DNA of 64,000 bases from Daphnia carinata (GCF_022539665.2 NC_081340.1:124001-188000), one strand, 5' to 3'; numbered from the stretch's first letter, positions 10,141 to 21,525 are shown. The notes: generated from the sequence alone by a model not told the origin. Translations and numbers: made by a program.

Positions 10141-10484
10141 AATTCAGTTCCAAAATAAAATGAATACACTCCAGTAATGTCCATTAAAACCAGCACAAGT
10201 ACAATTGATTTATATAGTTAAGGATATTGGACTGGTAACCATCGCGTTCGGTCAACCACAAAAATGCAAACATATAAAATTCACTTTCTTGAAAGAGGTC
10301 ACTTTTCTCACGGAAATGCACCATTCTTTTTGTATTTCGTTTTAAAATACCTCTAGTTTATAGAAGATGAAATTTCAAAACTGACCACTAGGTGGCGTCT
10401 TAGAAAATACTATAATTCATCGCGAGATGGTTCGTACTTCCCTGTGATTCATCCAAAAACGGCTAGGTGGATATAAAAGTTTTG

Positions 10485-10604
10485 ATGCCAACAGCATCCC
10501 GTATTCCCAAGCGGTCACCCATCTAGGTACTAACGGAACCCGACGTAGCTTAACTGCCGGGAGCTGACGAGACCTGGTGTGTTCTACGTGGTATGGCCGT
10601 TGAC
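10485..10604 (-). rRNA. 5S rRNA gene A7, variant helix III
   Basis: Differs from consensus at nt 26 (A to C), 30 (T to A), 31 (T to G), 46 (A to C) and 49 (A to C) on the gene strand. The loop then reads ACACCAGGTCTCGTC, nearer to typical animal 5S (ACACCGG.TCTCGTC). Confidence 0.85.
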
Positions 10605-10894
10605 AATTCAGTTCCAAAATAAAATGAATACACTCCAGTAATGTCCATTAAAACCAGCACAAGTACAATTGATTTATATAGTTAAGGATATTGGACTGGT
10701 AACCATCGCGTTCGGTCAACCACAAAAATGCAAACAAATAAAATTCACTTTCTTTAAAGAGGTCACTTTTCTCACGGAAATGCACCATTCTTTTTGTATT
10801 TCGTTTTAAAATACCTCTAGTTTATAGAAGATGAAATTTCAAAACTGACCACTAGGTGGCGTCTTAGAAAATACTATAATTCATCGCGATTCCC

Positions 10895-10974
10895 AGGTAC
10901 TAACGGAACCCGACGTAGCTTAACTTCCTGGAGCTGACGAGACAAGGTTTGTTCTACGTGGTATGGCCGTTGAC
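10895..10974 (-). pseudogene. Truncated 5S gene A8
   Basis: Only about the first 80 nt of 5S remain. The 3' part, with helix IV, most of helix V and the C-box, is lost together with the adjacent spacer. The joins lie at short shared bases (CGCGA/TTCCC/AGGTAC), so two small deletions or one complex one occurred. The unit is about 94 bp short. Confidence 0.85.
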
Positions 10975-11318
10975 AATTCAGTTCCAAAATAAAATGAATA
11001 CACTCCAGTAATGTCCATTAAAACCAGCACAAGTACAATTGATTTATATAGTTAAGGATATTGGACTGGTAACCATCGCGTTCGGTCAACCACAAAAATG
11101 CAAACATATAAAATTCACTTTCTTTAAAGAGGTCACTTTTCTCACGGAAATGCACCATTCTTTTTGTATTTCGTTTTAAAATACCTCTAGTTTATAGAAG
11201 ATGAAATTTCAAAACTGACCACTAGGTGGCGTTTTAGAAAATACTAGAATTCACCACGAGATGGTTCGTACTTCCCTGTGATTCATCCAAAAACGGCTAG
11301 GTGGATATAAAAGTTTTG

Positions 11319-11438
11319 ATGCCAACAGCATCCCGTATTCCCAAGCGGTCACCCATCTAGGTACTAACGGAACCCGACGTAGCTTAACTTCCTGGAGCTG
11401 ACGAGACAAGGTTTGTTCTACGTGGTATGGCCGTTGAC
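11319..11438 (-). rRNA. 5S rRNA gene A9
   Basis: Consensus gene with the ACCACGAG spacer subtype of the even dimer members. Confidence 0.86.
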
Positions 11439-11781
11439 AATTCAGTTCCAAAATAAAATGAATACACTCCAGTAATGTCCATTAAAACCAGCACAAGTAC
11501 AATTGATTTATATAGTTAAGGATATTGGACTGGTAACCATCGCGTTCGGTCAACCACAAAAATGCAAACAAATAAAATTCACTTTCTTTAAAGAGGTCAC
11601 TTTTCTCACGGAAATGCACCATTCTTTTGTATTTCGTTTTAAAATACCTTTAGTTTATAGAAGATGAAATTTCAAAACTGACCACTAGGTGGCGTTTTAG
11701 AAAATACTAGAATTTACCGCGAGATGGTTCGTACTTCCCTGTGATTCATCCAAAAACGGCTAGGTGGATATAAAAGTTTTG

Positions 11782-11901
11782 ATGCCAACAGCATCCCGTA
11801 TTCCCAAGCGGTCACCCATCTAGGTACTAACGGAACCCGACGTAGCTTAACTTCCTGGAGCTGACGAGACAAGGTTTGTTCTACGTGGTATGGCCGTTGA
11901 C
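11782..11901 (-). rRNA. 5S rRNA gene A10
   Basis: Consensus gene; first unit of the TTTACCGCGAG spacer subtype. Confidence 0.86.
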
Positions 11902-12245
11902 AATTCAGTTCCAAAATAAAATGAATACACTCCAGTAATGTCCATTAAAACCAGCACAAGTACAATTGATTTATATAGTTAAGGATATTGGACTGGTAAC
12001 CATCGCGTTCGGTCAACCACAAAAATGCAAACAAATAAAATTCACTTTCTTTAAAGAGGTCACTTTTCTCACGGAAATGCACCATTCTTTTTGTATTTCG
12101 TTTTAAAATACCTTTAGTTTATAGAAGATGAAATTTAAAAACTGACCACTAGGTGGCGTTTTAGAAAATACTAGAATTTACCGCGAGATGGTTCGTACTT
12201 CCCTGTGATTCATCCAAAAACGGCTAGGTGGATATAAAAGTTTTG

Positions 12246-12365
12246 ATGCCAACAGCATCCCGTATTCCCAAGCGGTCACCCATCTAGGTACTAACGGAAC
12301 CCGACGTAGCTTAACTTCCTGGAGCTGACGAGACAAGGTTTGTTCTACGTGGTATGGCCGTTGAC
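12246..12365 (-). rRNA. 5S rRNA gene A11
   Basis: Consensus gene. Confidence 0.86.
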
Positions 12366-12709
12366 AATTCAGTTCCAAAATAAAATGAATACACTCCAGT
12401 AATGTCCATTAAAACCAGCACAAGTACAATTGATTTATATAGTTAAGGATATTGGACTGGTAACCATCGCGTTCGGTCAACCACAAAAATGCAAACAAAT
12501 AAAATTCACTTTCTTTAAAGAGGTCACTTTTCTCACGGAAATGCACCATTCTTTTTGTATTTCGTTTTCAAATACCTTTAGTTTATAGAAGATGAAATTT
12601 CAAAACTGACCACTAGGTGGCGTTTTAGAAAATACTAGAATTTACCGCGAGATGGTTCGTACTTCCCTGTGATTCATCCAAAAACGGCTAGGTGGATATA
12701 AAAGTTTTG

Positions 12710-12829
12710 ATGCCAACAGCATCCCGTATTCCCAAGCGGTCACCCATCTAGGTACTAACGGAACCCGACGTAGCTTAACTTCCTGGAGCTGACGAGACAA
12801 GGTTTGTTCTACGTGGTATGGCCGTTGAC
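12710..12829 (-). rRNA. 5S rRNA gene A12
   Basis: Consensus gene; spacer has CGTTTTCAAATACC. Confidence 0.86.
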
Positions 12830-13173
12830 AATTCAGTTCCAAAATAAAATGAATACACTCCAGTAATGTCCATTAAAACCAGCACAAGTACAATTGATTT
12901 ATATAGTTAAGGATATTGGACTGGTAACCATCGCGTTCGGTCAACCACAAAAATGCAAACAAATAAAATTCACTTTCTTTAAAGAGGTCACTTTTCTCAC
13001 GGAAATGCACCATTCTTTTTGTATTTCGTTTTAAAATACCTTTAGTTTATAGAAGATGAAATTTAAAAACTGACCACTAGGTGGCGTTTTAGAAAATACT
13101 AGAATTTACCGCGAGATGGTTCGTACTTCCCTGTGATTCATCCAAAAACGGCTAGGTGGATATAAAAGTTTTG

Positions 13174-13293
13174 ATGCCAACAGCATCCCGTATTCCCAAG
13201 CGGTCACCCATCTAGGTACTAACGGAACCCGACGTAGCTTAACTTCCTGGAGCTGACGAGACAAGGTTTGTTCTACGTGGTATGGCCGTTGAC
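13174..13293 (-). rRNA. 5S rRNA gene A13
   Basis: Consensus gene. Confidence 0.86.
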
Positions 13294-13637
13294 AATTCAG
13301 TTCCAAAATAAAATGAATACACTCCAGTAATGTCCATTAAAACCAGCACAAGTACAATTGATTTATATAGTTAAGGATATTGGACTGGTAACCATCGCGT
13401 TCGGTCAACCACAAAAATGCAAACAAATAAAATTCACTTTCTTTAAAGAGGTCACTTTTCTCACGGAAATGCACCATTCTTTTTGTATTTCGTTTTAAAA
13501 TACCTTTAGTTTATAGAAGATGAAATTTAAAAACTGACCACTAGGTGGCGTTTTAGAAAATACTAGAATTTACCGCGAGATGGTTCGTACTTCCCTGTGA
13601 TTCATCCAAAAACGGCTAGGTGGATATAAAAGTTTTG

Positions 13638-13757
13638 ATGCCAACAGCATCCCGTATTCCCAAGCGGTCACCCATCTAGGTACTAACGGAACCCGACGTA
13701 GCTTAACTTCCTGGAGCTGACGAGACAAGGTTTGTTCTACGTGGTATGGCCGTTGAC
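13638..13757 (-). rRNA. 5S rRNA gene A14
   Basis: Consensus gene. Confidence 0.86.
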
Positions 13758-14101
13758 AATTCAGTTCCAAAATAAAATGAATACACTCCAGTAATGTCCA
13801 TTAAAACCAGCACAAGTACAATTGATTTATATAGTTAAGGATATTGGACTGGTAACCATCGCGTTCGGTCAACCACAAAAATGCAAACAAATAAAATTCA
13901 CTTTCTTTAAAGAGGTCACTTTTCTCACGGAAATGCACCATTCTTTTTGTATTTCGTTTTCAAATACCTTTAGTTTATAGAAGATGAAATTTAAAAACTG
14001 ACCACTAGGTGGCGTTTTAGAAAATACTAGAATTTACCGCGAGATGGTTCGTACTTCCCTGTGATTCATCCAAAAACGGCTAGGTGGATATAAAAGTTTT
14101 G

Positions 14102-14221
14102 ATGCCAACAGCATCCCGTATTCCCAAGCGGTCACCCATCTAGGTACTAACGGAACCCGACGTAGCTTAACTTCCTGGAGCTGACGAGACAAGGTTTGTT
14201 CTACGTGGTATGGCCGTTGAC
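14102..14221 (-). rRNA. 5S rRNA gene A15
   Basis: Consensus gene; spacer has CGTTTTCAAATACC. Confidence 0.86.
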
Positions 14222-14566
14222 AATTCAGTTCCAAAATAAAATGAATACACTCCAGTAATGTCCATTAAAACCAGCACAAGTACAATTGATTTATATAGTT
14301 AAGGATATTGGACTGGTAACCATCGCGTTCGGTCAACCACAAAAATGCAAACAAATAAAATTCACTTTCTTTAAAGAGGTCACTTTTCTCACGGAAATGC
14401 ACCGTTCTTTTTGTATTTCATTTTTAAAATACCTTTAGTTTATAGAAGATGAAATTTCAAAACTGACCACTAGGTGGCGTTTTAGAAAATACTAGAATTT
14501 ACCGCGAGATGGTTCGTACTTCCCTGTGATTCATCCAAAAACGGCTAGGTGGATATAAAAGTTTTG

Positions 14567-14686
14567 ATGCCAACAGCATCCCGTATTCCCAAGCGGTCAC
14601 CCATCTAGGTACTAACGGAACCCGACGTAGCTTAACTTCCTGGAGCTGACGAGACAAGGTTTGTTCTACGTGGTATGGCCGTTGAC
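14567..14686 (-). rRNA. 5S rRNA gene A16
   Basis: Consensus gene; its spacer has one extra T (ATTTTTAAAATACC). Confidence 0.86.
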
Positions 14687-15030
14687 AATTCAGTTCCAAA
14701 ATAAAATGAATACACTCCAGTAATGTCCATTAAAACCAGCACAAGTACAATTGATTTATATAGTTAAGGATATTGGACTGGTAACCATCGCGTTCGGTCA
14801 ACCACAAAAATGCAAACAAATAAAATTCACTTTCTTTAAAGAGGTCACTTTTCTCACGGAAATGCACCATTCTTTTTGTATTTCGTTTTAAAATACCTTT
14901 AGTTTATAGAAGATGAAATTTAAAAACTGACCACTAGGTGGCGTTTTAGAAAATACTAGAATTTACCGCGAGATGGTTCGTACTTCCCTGTGATTCATCC
15001 AAAAACGGCTAGGTGGATATAAAAGTTTTG

Positions 15031-15150
15031 ATGCCAACAGCATCCCGTATTCCCAAGCGGTCACCCATCTAGGTACTAACGGAACCCGACGTAGCTTAAC
15101 TTCCTGGAGCTGACGAGACAAGGTTTGTTCTACGTGGTATGGCCGTTGAC
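15031..15150 (-). rRNA. 5S rRNA gene A17
   Basis: Consensus gene. Confidence 0.86.
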
Positions 15151-15494
15151 AATTCAGTTCCAAAATAAAATGAATACACTCCAGTAATGTCCATTAAAAC
15201 CAGCACAAGTACAATTGATTTATATAGTTAAGGATATTGGACTGGTAACCATCGCGTTCGGTCAACCACAAAAATGCAAACAAATAAAATTCACTTTCTT
15301 TAAAGAGGTCACTTTTCTCACGGAAATGCACCATTCTTTTTGTATTTCGTTTTAAAATACCTTTAGTTTATAGAAGATGAAATTTAAAAACTGACCACTA
15401 GGTGGCGTTTTAGAAAATACTAGAATTTACCGCGAGATGGTTCGTACTTCCCTGTGATTCATCCAAAAACGGCTAGGTGGATATAAAAGTTTTG

Positions 15495-15614
15495 ATGCCA
15501 ACAGCATCCCGTATTCCCAAGCGGTCACCCATCTAGGTACTAACGGAACCCGACGTAGCTTAACTTCCTGGAGCTGACGAGACAAGGTTTGTTCTACGTG
15601 GTATGGCCGTTGAC
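15495..15614 (-). rRNA. 5S rRNA gene A18
   Basis: Consensus gene. Confidence 0.86.
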
Positions 15615-15960
15615 AATTCAGTTCCAAAATAAAATGAATACACTCCAGTAATGTCCATTAAAACCAGCACAAGTACAATTGATTTATATAGTTAAGGATA
15701 TTGGACTGGTAACCATCGCGTTCGGTCAACCACAAAAATGCAAACAAATAAAATTCACTTTCTTTAAAGAGGTCACTTTTCTCACGGAAATGTACCATAC
15801 CTTTTGTGTTCTCGTTTTAAAAAACCCTTTAGTTGGAAGGAGATGAAATTTCAAAACTGACCACTAGGTGGCGTTTTAGAAAATACTAGAATTTACCGCG
15901 AGATGGTTCGTACTTCCCTGTGATTCATCCAAAAACGGCTAGGTGGATATAAAAGTTTTG

Positions 15961-16080
15961 ATGCCAACAGCATCCCGTATTCCCAAGCGGTCACCCATCT
16001 AGGTACTAACGGAACCCGACGTAGCTTAACTTCCTGGAGCTGACGAGACAAGGTTTGTTCTACGTGGTATGGCCGTTGAC
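15961..16080 (-). rRNA. 5S rRNA gene A19
   Basis: Consensus gene; its 3' spacer carries the array-B cassette (about 15790-15843). Confidence 0.86.
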
Positions 16081-16426
16081 AATTCAGTTCCAAAATAAAA
16101 TGAATACACTCCAGTAATGTCCATTAAAACCAGCACAAGTACAATTGATTTATATAGTTAAGGATATTGGACTGGTAACCATCGCGTTCGGTCAACCACA
16201 AAAATGCAAACAAATAAAATTCACTTTCTTTAAAGAGGTCACTTTTCTCACGGAAATGCACCATTCTTTTTGTGTTCTCGTTTTAAAAAACCCTTTAGTT
16301 GGAAGGAGATGAAATTTAAAAACTGACCACTAGGTGGCGTTTTAGAAAATACTAGAATTTACCGCGAGATGGTTCGTACTTCCCTGTGATTCATCCAAAA
16401 ACGGCTAGGTGGATATAAAAGTTTTG

Positions 16427-16546
16427 ATGCCAACAGCATCCCGTATTCCCAAGCGGTCACCCATCTAGGTACTAACGGAACCCGACGTAGCTTAACTTCC
16501 TGGAGCTGACGAGACAAGGTTTGTTCTACGTGGTATGGCCGTTGAC
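16427..16546 (-). rRNA. 5S rRNA gene A20
   Basis: Consensus gene; its 3' spacer is a hybrid of the array-A and array-B cassettes (about 16256-16310). Confidence 0.86.
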
Positions 16547-16890
16547 AATTCAGTTCCAAAATAAAATGAATACACTCCAGTAATGTCCATTAAAACCAGC
16601 ACAAGTACAATTGATTTATATAGTTAAGGATATTGGACTGGTAACCATCGCGTTCGGTCAACCACAAAAATGCAAACAAATAAAATTCACTTTCTTTAAA
16701 GAGGTCACTTTTCTCACGGAAATGCACCATTCTTTTTGTATTTCGTTTTCAAATACCTTTAGTTTATAGAAGATGAAATTTAAAAACTGACCACTAGGTG
16801 GCGTTTTAGAAAATACTAGAATTTACCGCGAGATGGTTCGTACTTCCCTGTGATTCATCCAAAAACGGCTAGGTGGATATAAAAGTTTTG

Positions 16891-17010
16891 ATGCCAACAG
16901 CATCCCGTATTCCCAAGCGGTCACCCATCTAGGTACTAACGGAACCCGACGTAGCTTAACTTCCTGGAGCTGACGAGACAAGGTTTGTTCTACGTGGTAT
17001 GGCCGTTGAC
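16891..17010 (-). rRNA. 5S rRNA gene A21
   Basis: Consensus gene; one G-to-T change in the 5' flank five bases before the gene. Confidence 0.86.
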
Positions 17011-17356
17011 AATTCATTTCCAAAATAAAATGAATACACTCCAGTAATGTCCATTAAAACCAGCACAAGTACAATTGATTTATATAGTTAAGGATATTGG
17101 ACTGGTAACCATCGCGTTCGGTCAACCACAAAAATGCAAACAAATAAAATTCACTTTCTTTAAAGAGGTCACTTTTCTCACAGAAATGTACCATACCTTT
17201 TGTGTTCTCGTTTTAAAATACCCTTTAGTTGGAAGGAGATGAAATTTCAAAACTGACCACTAGGTGGCGTTTTAGAAAATACTAGAATTTACCGCGAGAT
17301 GGTTCGTACTTCCCTGTGATTCATCCAAAAACGGCTAGGTGGATATAAAAGTTTTG

Positions 17357-17476
17357 ATGCCAACAGCATCCCGTATTCCCAAGCGGTCACCCATCTAGGT
17401 ACTAACGGAACCCGACGTAGCTTAACTTCCTGGAGCTGACGAGACAAGGTTTGTTCTACGTGGTATGGCCGTTGAC
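17357..17476 (-). rRNA. 5S rRNA gene A22
   Basis: Consensus gene; 3' spacer has the array-B cassette with a small A-type patch (AAAATACCC). Its 5' flank is interrupted by the LTR at 17552. Confidence 0.86.
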
Positions 17477-17551
17477 AATTCAGTTCCAAAATAAAATGAA
17501 TACACTCCAGTAATGTCCATTAAAACCAGCACAAGTACAATTGATTTATAT

Positions 17552-17817
17552 TGTTACGTTGGCAATATCCGATTCGCCACTGCAGTAGCGACAACAGCGC
17601 TAGGACGGAAATCCCGCCCCAATTATGGCCGTCCATTGGAGCACCACCCTCGTCGCCGGATATAAAAGGGGCGATATTGCACTTCTGTGTGGCTTTTTGA
17701 TTAATTGGTTAGGGCAATTAGTTTGCAGTTGTGTTATTAATCCTTTTGGTGAAATACACATTATCTTTTAATCTGAAGCACGACGTCTCTATCTTGGTAC
17801 AAGATCCGTCCGTGACA
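17552..17817 (+). repeat. 5' LTR of element copy 2
   Basis: 266 bp, TGTTACG to GTGACA, identical by eye to the LTR at 7162-7427, with TATA box at 17661-17667. It is followed at once by TGG, the usual start of a primer binding site. Confidence 0.97.
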
Positions 17818-17835
17818 TGGTGGAGATGCAGGGTA
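17818..17835 (+). promoter_or_regulatory. Putative primer binding site
   Basis: Begins TGGTGGAGATGC immediately after the LTR, as expected for pairing with a tRNA 3' end (reverse complement ends in CCACCA). I cannot assign the tRNA from memory. Confidence 0.55.
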
Positions 17836-18095
17836 ACACCTGTTAGGCTGAGTAAGGTAAGCGCAATTGTTGTTCTTTTCGCACGGGTCTTGGGGAGTTT
17901 TGGAATAAGGAACTTGGAGGCAGGTGCTGTTTAGGGGTCCTTGGGAAGTGTGACCGGCCGGCTAGAAAGTGCCTTAAATTGCCGTGGTACAGGACCACAG
18001 ACCTGGCCGATTTCCTTGATTCGCTGTTAGGTTGAAGACCCGTCCGAGTAAGTTGTTGAAAGCGCGTAGTAAAAGCCCGACAGGCCTACCATTGG
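17836..18095 (+). other. Untranslated leader with candidate splice donor
   Basis: Noncoding leader between primer site and gag. AAG/GTAAGC at 17854-17862 (GT at 17857) is a close match to a strong animal splice donor and could serve a spliced env RNA. No convincing acceptor before env was identified by eye. Confidence 0.5.
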
Positions 18096-21000
18096 GTGGG
18101 AGAGAGAGACGTAGCTCGGTGGATGAGTACGGATCCGCCTAGGCAGAGCAGGCGTTTACGAGGGTTAGCCGCGTCCCCGATAAGCGGGGAAGGACAACGC
18201 AGCGTTGGTCTTGACGGAAGTCAGGCGGAAGCTCTAAAGAGAGTTACAGGAGTAGGGGCACAGACTGCCCAAGCGATCGGCCATACCATTTCGAGAAGAG
18301 AAATCGTATCACTGAACCCGATCGGAGAATCGAACGCGAGGACAAATTCCTCTTGTAGGTATCGGAAGCTCGTTCAGGAAGCAAGATCGAGAGATAGTGG
18401 TGTAGGAGAACAAACGTGTATTGATCCGAGGGAGCAACAGGAGGTAGCCGAAAAGCAAGGAATCTTTAACGAGTGCTCAAGGGAAGGAAGTGATAAGGGG
18501 TTAGACGATTTTTCTGGAGCTTTACCACTCGTGATAGTACCAACGCTTGAAATGGCCCAGCGTGCTGAATTTAGAGGAAATGATGGACCTCCCGCCCGTG
18601 CGCCTGCACAGGCAGGAGGAGCCGTTCAACGTGCACCGGCTCATCCATCGCAGTATCGTGAAGCACCAGTCTTCCGCGGAGGACCAGACGACGATGCCGC
18701 TGAATGGATGGAACGTTTCGAGAGGACCGCCAATTTCAATGGATGGGGTCCCGCTGAGAAAGCGGAATACTTTGGCTTATTCTTAGAAGGTACAGCAAAG
18801 GATTGGCTAGCTTGTCAATTAGGGGAGGTGGTCTGGGACGATGTTGCTCCGGATGATGCCGAACCCGGGATAAGGGGCCTACGAACCCGATTTTTAGATA
18901 CATTTCGATCGGAGGATTTCGACCGTTATCATAAAGCTAGGCTACGTAGCCGAAAACAGGAGGCCTCGGAGACGGTCGTAGGATATTTCTACGACGTGCT
19001 AAATCAGTGCCGTAGGTTGAACCCAAGGATGCCTGAAGCGAAGAAAATAGATTATCTGTTGCGTGGGCTTAATCAGCCTTTGAAGCGAGAAATGACCATT
19101 AAACAGCCCCGGACGACAGATGAATTTTTGAAAGCACTCAAGATTTATACTAGGGCATATGAGGATTCAGAGAAACCAAATCAGGCAGTTAATTTTATGG
19201 GACAAGCGAAGGATCCTATTCCACCCAAGCGAGTCACGTATGCTGACTCCGAAGAAAGGCAAACTCCGTTGAAACAAGAAGCCTAAGAGTACGACGCAAA
19301 GCGAGACGGCACGCGCCAAGGGTCGCATGACGAGTTAAAAAATTTAATACGCGATATGGCAGCTCGGATAGAAGAGCTGGAACGAGGCACTAAACAACTA
19401 CGCCTGGGAGGGAGAGGGGAGAAACCTAAACCCTCCCGAACAGCAGACGGAAGGCCAATCTGCCACCGATGCGGACGCTCCGGTCATATTGCTCGTAACT
19501 GTGAGACCGATTTGAGTAATATAAGGCCACGATCACCAACACCCAGTCGGGAAGGAAGGAGAACGAAAGGAGACCAGATGGACGTGATGTGGACCGACGC
19601 GGACGTGAGAACTCGAGACGAGATGGAAGCCAAGATGGGAGGAGAAACATAAGTCGAGAACGCTCGCGTTATAATAGGGACGATAGTAGGGAAAGTCGTA
19701 GCCCTAGAACGGTTTCTAGACCTCCAGCGGACCGTGATCAGGGTCAAATGGCGGTGGGAATGATTTCACTCGAAGAAAAAGGGAAGAAGAAAGATGAGCT
19801 TAAGGAGGCTGAAAATGAAGACAAAGGGGCCGGCTGTGAGATGGAATCGCTCGAGAAAAGGGGAAGAGAATTGTAAAGTCGAAGAGGGCATAAAGGATAA
19901 AGGAGAAAACGTACCGATCTATTTGACCTACTCTCCGCGTCTCATATTCGAAGAAGTCAACTGTAAGGGATTGGCCGTCAAGGCAGTTATTGATACTGGA
20001 GCCGTAATTTCAGTTGCTTCGCCAAGCCTGCAAGAAAAGCTAAAAGCACCGTTGGTGGAATGGGAAGGACCGGCCATCATTATGGTAAATGGTCAAAGTA
20101 CACAACCTCTTGGTGCCATTCAGTTGGAAATTGAACATCGGGGCCACAAGGCCAGTGGAAAAATCATTCTCTTGGAAATGAAAGGAATAGAACTACTGTT
20201 AGGGAACGATTTTTTAAGCCAGTTTGAGCGATTGGTGGTTCAGTACAAGAAGACGGGGGCAGTGGCATCTCTAGGTGAATTGCCAGTGAATGTAATCAAC
20301 GAGGAGATAATCTCGCCTCCAAAGCTGATAGCCAAGATAGGAAGAATGCTGCCACCGAGAACCTTTGCTCTAGTGGAAGTAGAGCTTACCGCACAAGAGA
20401 AAAACATTTGGATGGTAGAGCCTTCGGACAAGTTAGCTCGAGTCAAAGGCATTACTACTGGGAAGGTACTTGTGTCCAGTGAATCCCCGCTAAACCGAGT
20501 GTTTGTTGTGAACTTAACGTACCAGAGAGCCTATATCCGAGAGGGGACCGTTTTGGGACAGATGGAAGAAATAGAACCTGTTGTGGTGACAATAGATGAG
20601 GAAGAGAAAATGGGAATAAAGGATGACAAGGAGAATCTAGCCGTAATGGCACTCAGTCGAGGAAAGTTCTCTCCGTCCAGCGTCGCCCCTATTCCCGGGA
20701 GACATTCAGGGCTAGGATTGCCGAAAGCTTATCACCCCCAGAAACAGAGAGATTGATTGACCTGTTAGAAGAATTTCATTCATGTTTCGCGCTGGCCGAT
20801 AGTGAGCTGGGAGTTTGTCGTGTGGCCAAGCATCGAATCGACACAGGTAACACACCAGTTCACCAACCTCCGTACAAAAGCGCATGGAAAGAACGAGCCA
20901 TTGTACAGCGACAGGTCGACGAGATGCTGGAAAAAGGTGTCATTGAGCCTTCCACCAGCCCTTGGGCATCGCCAGTTGTCTTGGTGAAAAAGAAAGATGG

Positions 21001-21425
21001 AAATTGAGATTCTGCGTGGACTATCGGAAGCTAAACGTCGTCTCTGCAGTAAGATGTTTACCCACTACCGCGGATTGAGGAAACCCTAGCCAGGATGGGG
21101 AACGCCTGCATTTTTTCGACAATGGATTTAGAAAGCGGATACTGGCAAGTGTCTATGGACGAAGCTGATAAAGCCAAATCAGCATTTATCACGCCCGACG
21201 GTCTCTATCAATTTTTGGTAATGCCGTTTGATTAGCTTCCGCTCCCGGAACATTCCAACGGATGATGGACCTGGTACTAGCTGGGCTCCGTTGACGATCT
21301 GCCTCGTCTACCTAGACGATATCATCATCTACGCGGGGGATACCAGGAACATCTACGTCGACTCCGGCAGGTACCGAGTGCCTAGCACAAAGCCGGGATT
21401 AAAGATCAAACTAGTAAAGTGCCAA
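18096..21425 (+). pseudogene. gag-pol: gag-pol of element copy 2, frame broken, cut by gap
   Basis: Gag starts with ATG at 18096, or at a second ATG at 18123. The first 396 codons are open: a charged N-terminal region, then a Ty3-type capsid region (WMERF, W-rich segment, FLDTFRSEDF). In copy 1 the frame continues, but here TAC has become TAA at 19285. Further breaks: one base lost near 19559, two near 19853-19862 (together restoring frame), one near 20697, one near 21006, then several between 21040 and 21400. The CCHC knuckle (about 19462-19503) and protease DTGA are recognisable, and RT YLDD lies near 21310. Break density rises toward the gap, so part may be poor consensus rather than decay. 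Confidence 0.85.
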
Positions 21426-21525
21426 NNNNNNNNNNNNNNNNNNNNNNNNNNNNNNNNNNNNNNNNNNNNNNNNNNNNNNNNNNNNNNNNNNNNNNNNNNN
21501 NNNNNNNNNNNNNNNNNNNNNNNNN
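21426..21525. other. Assembly gap 1 (100 N)
   Basis: Exactly 100 Ns, a placeholder of unknown true size, separating RT of element copy 2 from 5S spacer. Confidence 0.99.

Larger units (their letters stand above)
7428..10160 (-). repeat. 928-bp dimeric higher-order repeat in array A
   Basis: Two unit subtypes alternate. Odd units A1, A3, A5 have CGTCTTAG and ATCGCGAG in the spacer and AGATTTGATG beside the gene. Even units A2, A4, A6 have CGTTTTAG, ACCACGAG and AGTTTTGATG. Gene ends repeat every 928 bp (7820, 8748, 9676 and 8284, 9212, 10140). Confidence 0.85.
7428..17551 (-). repeat. 5S rDNA tandem array A (21 full genes, 1 truncated)
   Basis: Tandem units of about 464 bp, each a 120-nt 5S gene on the minus strand plus about 344 bp of spacer. 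Units A1-A6 form a 928-bp dimer repeat. A8 is truncated. Units A9-A22 have a different spacer subtype, and A19, A20 and A22 carry the spacer cassette typical of array B. The array is bounded exactly by the 3' LTR of element 1 and the 5' LTR of element 2, both joined at the same place in the unit. The recurring 66-aa reading frames of this array are the 5S gene read from a TTG codon and are not proteins. Confidence 0.93.
17552..21425 (+). mobile_element. Ty3/gypsy-type env-bearing LTR retroelement, copy 2 (5' part, cut by gap)
   Basis: 5' LTR, leader, gag and pol up to just past the RT YLDD region, then 100 Ns. Apart from scattered indels and substitutions it is the same sequence as copy 1. 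The left flank is 5S spacer ending GATTTATAT. After the gap the sequence is 5S spacer again, so the rest of pol, env and the 3' LTR are missing from the assembly or deleted. Confidence 0.95.

Noticed and set aside
7428..17551. CRISPR-like or phage-type direct repeat array
   Set aside because: Repeat unit is ~464 bp with no unique spacers and contains a eukaryotic 5S gene.
17731..17934. 67-aa frame across LTR end and leader
   Set aside because: Spans U5, primer site and leader; no similarity recognised.
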